The notes beneath the pieces are model-generated. The model searched no databases, was not told where the DNA came from, and saw only the letters and a list, made by a program, of their open reading frames with translations. Of a stretch of DNA of 6,258 bases, positions 1-5,300 are shown piece by piece. Position numbers and translations under genes: made by a program. The stretch's first letter is position 1, and each line of letters opens with the position of its first letter. The DNA comes from Ramlibacter sp. GTDB taxonomy: Bacteria > Pseudomonadota > Gammaproteobacteria > Burkholderiales > Burkholderiaceae. Location of the stretch: the NCBI GenBank assembly GCA_014376915.1, contig JACMQP010000353.1:1-6258 (forward strand), in the 5' to 3' direction.

Positions 1-1152
1 GTGCGCCTCGCGGCCACCGGTGTAGACCATGCCCACGACCTTCTGCTGCGCCGGCGGCACCGAGCGGTCGATGATCGCGAGCCGGCTCGACGCCACGCCG
101 TTCGGGCCGCCATCGTCGACCCGCGCCAGGCTCATGTAAGTAACCTGGCCGCGCGCGTTGTCGACGAACTCCAGGTGGTTGGGCCGCGCCATCTCGCCCA
201 GCGCAATCGTCGCCAGAACCTGACCCGGGTCGCGCACCGAGACGATGGACACCGCGTCGGCCAGCTTGTGCGACAGCCACATCTGGCTGCCGTCCGGCGA
301 CAGCTTCTGGAACGGTGTGAAGGCGGGCTTGTCGTGCATGCTGATGTCGACCACGCGCAGGCGCTCGGGCCGCGAATTGCCGCGCGCGTCGGGGTTGACC
401 TTGAAGATCTCGAGCTGCGCCACCTTCTGGCTGATGACGAATGCCAGCGCCCCGTCCTTGGAAAACCAGACCTGGGCCGGGCCGTTGAGCGTGGGGAGGT
501 AGCGCAGCACGGCATTGGACGGCGCACCAGTGACCTGCTTGCGGGCCAGTTCCACGTCCAGGATCGCGATCCGGTCTTCGCCGCGCAGCGTGACCCAGAG
601 TTCGCGGCCGTTGCGGGTGAAGGTCGGCTCGTGCGGCTCGCGCCCCAGCAGGATGCCGCTGGACAGCCGCTCCGGGCTGGTGGTCGGACCGGCCTGCGGA
701 TTGGGCAGGTTGCCCAGCACCTTGCGGTTGACCGCGTCGATCAGGTAGATGTTGCTGCTGCCGCGGCCCGAGGTGGCCAGCAACGTGCCGTCCGGGTTGG
801 GCACCGCGCCGTGGGCGTCGATGCAGCCGTGGTACAGCGGCTTGTGGATCATCGCCGCATGGGCCGGCATCACGCCGCCGGTGACATAGCGAAATGGCGG
901 CCGGGCGTCTTCATCGAAGCTGGTCAGGTTGATCGTGGTGTCGACCGTGTTGCTGGCCGGGTTGAGCACGCTGATGGTGTTGGAATCTTCATTGGTGATG
1001 AAAACCCGATCCTGCGGTGCGATGTCGCCGGACGTCGCGACAGCGGGCGCTGCTGCGGGCGCCTGGGCCATGGCCCACGAACCGGCGGCCGTCACGGGGA
1101 TGGCGGCGGCCAGTTTGAGAAAGTCGCGGCGGTCGTTGTTCGGTTCGTTCAT
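1..1152 (-). CDS. Tat-exported YVTN/YncE-type beta-propeller protein (C-terminus beyond the window)
   Basis: Read on the minus strand from the ATG at 1152-1150, the frame stays open for 384 codons to the left edge, so the C-terminus is missing. The N-terminus is a clear twin-arginine signal: RRDFLK at residues 8-13, then a hydrophobic stretch and an AMA-Q site near residue 29, so export to the periplasm in folded form is expected. The mature part shows repeating propeller blades of the YVTN type: RVFITNEDSNTISVLNP near residues 49-65, then VPNPDGTLLATSGRGSSNIYLID, FTRNGRELWVTLRGEDRIAILD, FSKDGALAFVI and LSPDGSQMWLSHKLADAVSIV. At least five blades are visible. An AAAGGA ribosome binding site five bases upstream fixes the start. 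The gene is divergent from the formate-dehydrogenase accessory block. The propeller fold and export are well supported, but the substrate or partner is unknown. Related folds occur in YncE-like proteins, lactonase-like proteins and cytochrome cd1-type domains; no haem motif is seen in the visible part. Confidence 0.85.
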   Translation of the reverse strand, partial: MNEPNNDRRDFLKLAAAIPVTAAGSWAMAQAPAAAPAVATSGDIAPQDRVFITNEDSNTISVLNPASNTVDTTINLTSFDEDARPPFRYVTGGVMPAHAAMIHKPLYHGCIDAHGAVPNPDGTLLATSGRGSSNIYLIDAVNRKVLGNLPNPQAGPTTSPERLSSGILLGREPHEPTFTRNGRELWVTLRGEDRIAILDVELARKQVTGAPSNAVLRYLPTLNGPAQVWFSKDGALAFVISQKVAQLEIFKVNPDARGNSRPERLRVVDISMHDKPAFTPFQKLSPDGSQMWLSHKLADAVSIVSVRDPGQVLATIALGEMARPNHLEFVDNARGQVTYMSLARVDDGGPNGVASSRLAIIDRSVPPAQQKVVGMVYTGGREAH

Positions 1153-1157
1153 GGGGG

Positions 1158-1163
1158 TCCTTT
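1158..1163 (-). promoter_or_regulatory. Ribosome binding site of the beta-propeller gene
   Basis: On the minus strand the sequence reads AAAGGA, followed by five C residues and the ATG at 1152-1150. Good Shine-Dalgarno complementarity at correct spacing, immediately before a twin-arginine signal, selects this start. Confidence 0.7.
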
Positions 1164-1264
1164 GAATGATGGATGTTGAATGGACGAGAGGCGGGCGCCG
1201 CTGGTTTCGTTCCATCCAATACGACCGGGGCGCAAAAACAGATTTAGCGCCTTCGGCCGGGCCG

Positions 1265-1293
1265 CCGCCCGCAACGTCAATGACGGCGGGTGG
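1265..1293 (+). other. Imperfect hairpin in the leader of the DUF3305 operon
   Basis: The left arm 1265-1272 (CCGCCCGC) pairs with 1286-1293 (GCGGGTGG), with one G-U pair. After a two-base AA bulge, CGTC (1275-1278) pairs with GACG (1282-1285) around an AAT loop, giving 12 pairs in total. The sequence after it is GGCTTTGT, with only three T residues, so a rho-independent terminator is weak at best. It may be a leader structure, an operator-like palindrome, or chance in G+C-rich DNA. Confidence 0.35.
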
Positions 1294-1380
1294 GCTTTGT
1301 CCGGCCTGGCTGAAAAGCCGCCTGCAAACCAGCCAGAATCGGGTTGTCAGCATTTTGGCCTGCCACGCCCCCAATCTTCC

Positions 1381-1977
1381 ATGTCTCCCGATCCCGCCGG
1401 TGTCGAATCCCCCGAGAGGTCTGCCGGCAGCAGTGCGCGCCCGGGCATCGAAGTCGCCGTCGTCATGCGCCGGGAACGGATCGACAACCCCTGGCAGACC
1501 TGGCGCTGGATCCTGGCCGAAGTGCTCGCGCAGGAGCCGGGCTTCGGCACCGAGCCGCGGCTGCTGCACACGACCGGGCGGGAGGAGGTCTGGCTCCACC
1601 CCGGTTTCCGGGTCGAACTGTTTCGCGACGACGCCGAAGGCTATTACCTGAACGCGACGACGCCGGCGCCCGGCTGGTTCGTGCTGTGGCGGATGGAGGA
1701 GGCGCCGACCATCGCCGCCGAACCGCTGGCCCGGCCGACCATGGTGTCTCTGAGCTACCACGACGCCGGCCGCTGGCTCGACGCGCAGGAAACCGTGGAG
1801 CAGGTGCCCGCTCCACCGGAGGTGGTCGAGTGGATGCGCGCGTTCGTTGAGGAACACTACGTGATCGAGCCCAAGAAGCGCAAGCGGCCCGAGAGCTTCA
1901 AGCGGCTGGAGGATCGCTTCGGCAATCCCGCGACGGTGACCACCGTGAAGAAATTCGGGGGCGAAGGCAATGGCTGA
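1381..1977 (+). CDS. DUF3305 domain-containing protein, formate dehydrogenase accessory cluster
   Basis: A 198-residue soluble protein with no signal peptide or membrane segment. The DUF3305 core begins around residue 22 with IEVAVVMRRERIDNPWQTW (the V-R-R…N-x-W-Q…W pattern) and runs through aromatic-rich strands (VWLHPGFRVELFRDDAEGYYLN, then GWFVLWRMEE) to VVEWMRAFVEEHY. A basic tail rich in Lys and Arg (PKKRKRPESFKR) follows. The function of this family is unknown; it is recognised by recurring next to DUF3306, a polyferredoxin and a TorD-type chaperone in formate dehydrogenase regions. I chose ATG 1381 because the longer frame from 1180 adds about 67 residues without family character. No good Shine-Dalgarno precedes 1381, so the start is uncertain; ATG 1465 would cut into the core. 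The stop overlaps the next start by eight bases, indicating translational coupling. Confidence 0.82.
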   Translation: MSPDPAGVESPERSAGSSARPGIEVAVVMRRERIDNPWQTWRWILAEVLAQEPGFGTEPRLLHTTGREEVWLHPGFRVELFRDDAEGYYLNATTPAPGWFVLWRMEEAPTIAAEPLARPTMVSLSYHDAGRWLDAQETVEQVPAPPEVVEWMRAFVEEHYVIEPKKRKRPESFKRLEDRFGNPATVTTVKKFGGEGNG

Positions 1978-2605
1978 CGGATTCCTTGGCCGCTGGTCGA
2001 AGCGCAAGCTCGACGTCCGGGAAGGCAAGCCGCTGGATGCGGAGCCGGCGCAGGCCGTCGTGCCATCCGAAGTTGTTATTCCGGCGCAGGCCGCGATGCA
2101 GCCCGCTGCCGCGACCGTTCCGGGTCCCGGCCTGCGACAGGATGACGGCCTGCAAATGGCGGACACTCCGGCGCCGCTCACCCTCGACGACGCGCATGCC
2201 CTTACCACCGAATCCGACTTCCGTCCCTTCGCGGCCCGCGGCGTCGCGCCCGAGGTGAAGAACGTGGCGATGAAGAAGCTGTTCAGCGATCCGCACTTCA
2301 ACGTGATGGACCGGCTCGACACCTACATCGACGATTACTCCCAGCCAGACCCGATCCCCAGGGACATGCTGCGCAAGCTGGCCAGCGCCAAGTTTCTCGG
2401 CCTGTTCGACGAGGAGGAAAAGCAGGAAGCAGAAGCAGCAGCCCGGGCCGCGAGGGAAGTTGCCGATAACCCCACAAACCAAACCGTGGCAAAGTCGACG
2501 GCGGCGCCCGCTGTACTCTCCGCCTCACCCAATGACGACCCTGATTTGCGATTGCAACAAGACGATGCCCCTGCAGGAAAGGATCCTGGGGACAGCACTG
2601 CATGA
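1970..2605 (+). CDS. DUF3306 domain-containing protein, formate dehydrogenase accessory cluster
   Basis: A 211-residue soluble protein. It opens with the family signature FLGRWSKRK (residues 5-13). A low-complexity Ala/Pro/Val-rich linker (about 22-68) leads to the conserved core at about 69-145, which includes SDFRPFAARGVAPEVKNVAMKKLF, DPHFNVMDRLDTYIDDYS, and a P-x-P-x-x-M-L-R-K-L segment. The C-terminus is a charged, Glu/Ala-rich helix followed by a disordered tail. No cofactor motif or signal peptide is visible and the biochemical role of the family is unknown. The ATG lies within the end of the DUF3305 gene, preceded by a GAAGG-type binding site, and the two are probably co-translated. 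Its own 3' end overlaps the polyferredoxin gene by 74 bases, so residues from about 188 onward are encoded in DNA that is read in two frames. Assignment rests on the N-terminal motif, the core and the neighbours. Confidence 0.82.
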   Translation: MADGFLGRWSKRKLDVREGKPLDAEPAQAVVPSEVVIPAQAAMQPAAATVPGPGLRQDDGLQMADTPAPLTLDDAHALTTESDFRPFAARGVAPEVKNVAMKKLFSDPHFNVMDRLDTYIDDYSQPDPIPRDMLRKLASAKFLGLFDEEEKQEAEAAARAAREVADNPTNQTVAKSTAAPAVLSASPNDDPDLRLQQDDAPAGKDPGDSTA

Positions 2606-4604
2606 GGAGCTGACGCTCCATTCCACTCTGTGCCGGCGCGAGGCCGGCGCTTTCCAGCAGGCGATCAAGACGGGCGAGGAAGTCGTCGTCGCCTGCACCC
2701 AGGAGAAGCGCCTGTTCTCCGAACTGGCGCAGCAGACCGAAGGCGCGGTGTCGCCGATCCGCTTCGTCAACATCCGCGAGACCGGCGGCTGGAGCCGCGA
2801 CGCTGGCAAGGCCATGCCCAAGCTGGCCGCGCTGCTGGCCGCGGCCCACCTGCCCGAAGCCGAGCCGGTGCCAACCGTCACTTACAAGAGCGGCGGCCGG
2901 GTGCTGGTGATCGGCGCGCTGGAAGAAGCCGAGCGAGCCGCAGCCATGCTGGAAGACGTGCTCGATGTCACCCTGTTCGCCCAAGGTGGCGCCGGCACGC
3001 AGGAGCGGCGCTGGCCGGTGCTGGCGGGCACGATCGACGGCCTCACCGGCTGGCTCGGCGCATTCGAGCTGAAATTCTCGCAGGGCAATCCGATCGATCT
3101 CGACCTGTGCACCCGCTGCAATGCCTGCGTCGCCGCCTGTCCCGAGGGCGCGATCGGCCTGGACTACCAGGTCAAGCTCGAAAGCTGCACCGACCACCGG
3201 GCCTGCGTGCAGGCCTGCCAGGTGGCGGGCGCGATCGACTTCGGCCGCCCGGTGCAGGCCTACATCGAACAATTCGATCTGGTGCTGGACCTGCGGGCCA
3301 CGTCGGCCTTCCTGCGGCACGCGCTGCCGCAAGGCTACTTCCGCTGGGACGGTCGCGACCTGCAGACGCTGCTGAAGCTGCGCGAGCTGGTCGGCGAGTT
3401 CGAGAAGCCGAAATTCTTCGTCTACAAGCAAAAGCTGTGCGCCCACAGCCGCAACGAGCAGGTGGGCTGCAACGCCTGCATCGAGATCTGTTCGGCCGAA
3501 GCGATCAGCAGCGAGAAATCGCGTCAGCAGATCAAGGTCAATCCGAACCTGTGCGTCGGCTGCGGCGCATGCACCACAGTGTGTCCGACCGGGGCGATCA
3601 CCTATGCCTATCCGCGTGCGAGCGAGCAGGGTGTCAAGTTCCGCACCCTGCTGTCCACCTACGCAGCTGCCGGCGGCAAGGACGCAGTGCTGCTGCTCCA
3701 TAGCCAGACCAGGGGCCTGGCGCTGGTCGAGGAACTGGGGCGCGCGGCGCAGCTGAAGGTGGCGGCCGGCGTGCCCGCCAACGTGATTCCGGTGCCGCTC
3801 TGGCACACGGCCAGCACCGGCGTCGACCTGTGGCTGTCGGCGATCGCGTTCGGGGCCAGCCAGGTGGCGGTGCTGACGACCGACGAAGAGGCGCTGCAGT
3901 ACATCGACGGACTCAAGGCCCAGATGGCAGTCGCCCAGGCGATCCTGAACGGCCTCGGCTACAGCGGCAGCCACTTTCAGCTGCTGTGGGCGAACCATCC
4001 GACCGAACTCGACGCGTCGCTGCAGGCGCTGGCGCAAACGCGCCAGGCCGGCCCGCAGGTGGCGGCCCGCTTCGCCGTGGCGCAGGAAAAGCGCAGCACG
4101 CTGGAAATGGCGCTCGACCACCTGATCGAACAGGCGACGCTGCGGCCGGAGGCGATCGAGCTGCCGGCAGCGGGCTCGCCGTTCGGCAATGTCATCGTCG
4201 ACAAGGATAAATGCACGCTGTGCCTGTCGTGCGTCAGCGCGTGCCCGGCCAGTGCGCTGCAGGACAACCCGCTGCAGCCACAGCTGCGCTTCATCGAGAA
4301 GAACTGCGTGCAATGCGGCCTGTGCGCGAGCACCTGCCCGGAAGACGCCATCACGCTGCAGCCGCGGCTGCTGCTCACGCCCGCGCGCAAGGAAGCGCGC
4401 GTCCTGAACGAGAGCCAGCCCTATGGCTGCATCCGCTGCGGCAAGCCGTTCGGCACGCTCAAGGCGATCGAGTCGATGCTGGGCAAGCTGGCCGGCCATT
4501 CGATGTTCCAGGGCGCGGCGCTGGAGCGGCTGAAGATGTGCAGCGACTGCCGTGTCATCGACATCTACTCGGCGAAAAACGAAGCGAAAATTAGTGATTT
4601 ATGA
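2532..4604 (+). CDS. Multi-[4Fe-4S] polyferredoxin of the formate dehydrogenase accessory cluster
   Basis: A 690-residue cytoplasmic iron-sulfur protein, probably an electron carrier or maturation factor for a formate dehydrogenase. Four complete CxxCxxCxxxCP motifs lie at Cys193/196/199/203, 341/344/347/351, 561/564/567/571 and 592/595/598/602. Two variants lie at Cys219-x5-Cys225-x3-Cys229 (with His222 between) and Cys303-x9-Cys313-xx-Cys316-xxx-Cys320. These pair into three two-cluster modules. The N-terminus has Cys6-x-Cys8, Cys34 and Cys55, and residues 122-152 (GRVLVIGALEEAERAAAML…) look like a degenerate nucleotide-binding fold. Residues about 384-485 resemble an MvhD-like domain lacking its cysteines. 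Two C-terminal CxxC pairs (633/636, 670/673) suggest a zinc ribbon. ATG 2532 is chosen because MTTLICDCNKTMPL matches the start I recall for this family; the frame extends to a TTG at 2460, which has a better upstream AGGGAA. There are no membrane segments. Family assignment is firm; redox partners are unknown. Confidence 0.87.
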   Translation: MTTLICDCNKTMPLQERILGTALHEELTLHSTLCRREAGAFQQAIKTGEEVVVACTQEKRLFSELAQQTEGAVSPIRFVNIRETGGWSRDAGKAMPKLAALLAAAHLPEAEPVPTVTYKSGGRVLVIGALEEAERAAAMLEDVLDVTLFAQGGAGTQERRWPVLAGTIDGLTGWLGAFELKFSQGNPIDLDLCTRCNACVAACPEGAIGLDYQVKLESCTDHRACVQACQVAGAIDFGRPVQAYIEQFDLVLDLRATSAFLRHALPQGYFRWDGRDLQTLLKLRELVGEFEKPKFFVYKQKLCAHSRNEQVGCNACIEICSAEAISSEKSRQQIKVNPNLCVGCGACTTVCPTGAITYAYPRASEQGVKFRTLLSTYAAAGGKDAVLLLHSQTRGLALVEELGRAAQLKVAAGVPANVIPVPLWHTASTGVDLWLSAIAFGASQVAVLTTDEEALQYIDGLKAQMAVAQAILNGLGYSGSHFQLLWANHPTELDASLQALAQTRQAGPQVAARFAVAQEKRSTLEMALDHLIEQATLRPEAIELPAAGSPFGNVIVDKDKCTLCLSCVSACPASALQDNPLQPQLRFIEKNCVQCGLCASTCPEDAITLQPRLLLTPARKEARVLNESQPYGCIRCGKPFGTLKAIESMLGKLAGHSMFQGAALERLKMCSDCRVIDIYSAKNEAKISDL

Positions 4605-4608
4605 GACT

Positions 4609-4683
4609 TGGGGTCAGATCCCGATTCGGGACACATTTTTCAATGGTGACCAGACATGGTGAACGAATTGGGCTCTGACCCCA
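4609..4683. repeat. REP-like palindromic element between the polyferredoxin and torD-like genes
   Basis: The ends form a 20-bp inverted repeat: 4609-4628 (starting TGGGGTCAGA) matches the reverse complement of 4664-4683 (ending TCTGACCCCA) at 18 of 20 positions. The left arm contains a nested palindrome, TCCCG-ATT-CGGGA, at 4619-4631. The core holds a short direct repeat of ATGGTGA at 4643 and 4656. The element starts four bases after the polyferredoxin stop codon and runs 28 bases into the chaperone reading frame. GGGGTCAGA…TCTGACCCC ends are, as I recall, a common class of REP or mini-mobile element in Burkholderiales and Gammaproteobacteria, often linked to REP-associated Y1 transposases. 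No transposase is present here. In mRNA it could fold into a long stem that affects stability or translation of the downstream gene. Confidence 0.8.
4645..4649 (+). promoter_or_regulatory. Likely ribosome binding site of the torD-like gene, inside the REP-like element
   Basis: GGTGA matches part of the extended Shine-Dalgarno sequence (AAGGAGGTGA) and lies six bases before ATG 4656. It is the only plausible site near that start and belongs to the palindromic element at 4609-4683, not to ancestral upstream sequence. Confidence 0.45.
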
Positions 4684-5300
4684 TCACTTCAGCGATCCCC
4701 CAATCCTCCGCCCTCGACGAGGAAACTGCCCGCGCCGAAATCTACGGCCTGCTGGCGCAACTCTTTTATTCCGCGCCGACGCCCGACTTGCTGGCCGCGC
4801 TGCGGGTCGCCCCGACCGACGCACCGGCGGCCGGCGGTTTTCTCGAGGAGCCGTGGCGCGCCGTCGTGGCCAGCGCCAGGGCGCTCGACGACGCGGCCAT
4901 CGCCCGCGAATACGACGCGTTGTTCGGTGGCGTCGGCAAGCCCGAGATCTACCTGTTCGGCTCGCATTACCTGAGCGGCTTCCTCAACGAGCGGCCGCTG
5001 GTGAAGCTGCGTTCCGACCTGGCGGTGCTGGGCCTGACGCGCGACGAAACCATGTCCGACACCGAGGATCACTTCGCGTACCTGGGTGAAGTGATGCGTT
5101 ACCTGATCGCCGGCGACGACGTGGCGGTGGCCAACCTGACGCGGCAGGCGGAATTCTTCGCCACCCATGTGCAGCCGTGGGCCACGCAACTCTGCGACAC
5201 CATCATTGCGCATCCGAAGGCGAAGTTCTATGCCGTGGTCGCGGCTTTCACCCGGGCTTTCCTGGGCGTCGAGGCCCAGGGCTTCGACATGCTGGACTAG
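4656..5300 (+). CDS. TorD/DmsD-family molybdoenzyme chaperone
   Basis: A 214-residue all-helical cytoplasmic chaperone of the TorD/DmsD/NarJ type. Such proteins bind the twin-arginine leader and apo-form of a molybdopterin oxidoreductase and delay export until cofactor is inserted. Family marks are ARAEIYGLLAQLFYSAPT in the first helix (about residues 25-42), EYDALF at 85-90, the YLFGSHYLSG segment at 99-108, and the signature DTEDHFAYLGEVM from Asp135, matching the E-x-x-D-H-x-x-x-x-L-x-x-M pattern. Length is normal for the family. In this neighbourhood the client is most likely a formate dehydrogenase catalytic subunit. The first ten or so residues (MVNELGSDPI) are encoded by the right arm of the palindromic element, so the native N-terminus seems to have been replaced; no other ATG precedes the conserved helix, though TTG 4668 is possible. 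Its TAG stop shares a CTAG with the stop of the convergent kinase gene. A specific name such as torD is not justified. Confidence 0.88.
   Translation: MVNELGSDPITSAIPQSSALDEETARAEIYGLLAQLFYSAPTPDLLAALRVAPTDAPAAGGFLEEPWRAVVASARALDDAAIAREYDALFGGVGKPEIYLFGSHYLSGFLNERPLVKLRSDLAVLGLTRDETMSDTEDHFAYLGEVMRYLIAGDDVAVANLTRQAEFFATHVQPWATQLCDTIIAHPKAKFYAVVAAFTRAFLGVEAQGFDMLD

Larger units (their letters stand above)
1153..1380. other. Divergent intergenic region
   Basis: These 228 bases separate the minus-strand propeller gene from the plus-strand DUF3305 gene and must hold the promoters of both. An open plus-strand frame extends through it from 1180 into the DUF3305 gene, but its translation has no recognisable features, so I treat it as non-coding. 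I found no convincing sigma-70 or sigma-54 promoter on either strand. The region contains a strong hairpin at 1265-1293 and, after it, two mutually exclusive weaker stems: CTGGCTG (1306-1312) can pair with CAGCCAG (1330-1336), or its GGCT can pair with AGCC at 1316-1319 around a GAAA loop. No tRNA, known riboswitch or other RNA gene is recognised. Confidence 0.5.

Noticed and set aside
1..1179. Long plus-strand open frame antisense to the propeller gene
   Set aside because: Its translation is Arg/His/Val-rich with no domain character, while the opposite strand encodes a clear Tat signal and propeller repeats. It is a G+C-driven shadow.
1286..1300. Rho-independent terminator at the intergenic hairpin
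   Set aside because: Only three T residues follow the stem, and no plus-strand gene ends upstream within the window that would need it.
1307..1323. Possible sigma-54 promoter upstream of DUF3305
   Set aside because: GG and GC are at the right spacing (1308-1309, 1320-1321), but the -12 TTGC element is absent (CCGC instead).
1344..1372. Possible sigma-70 promoter with TTGTCA as -35
   Set aside because: No -10-like hexamer occurs 16-18 bases downstream; the sequence there is G+C-rich.
1180..1380. N-terminal extension of the DUF3305 protein to ATG 1180
   Set aside because: The added residues have no family resemblance and include the hairpin DNA, so this is more likely leader sequence.
2460..2531. 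TTG 2460 as the start of the polyferredoxin
   Set aside because: It has a better upstream AGGGAA, but adds 24 basic, low-information residues before the MTTLICDCNKTM start expected for the family. Kept as an alternative only.
2298..4499. 733-codon minus-strand open frame opposite the polyferredoxin
   Set aside because: Composition is Arg/Gln/Ala/Leu-rich without motifs, and the plus strand carries multiple ferredoxin motifs. It is a mirror-frame artefact of high G+C codon use.
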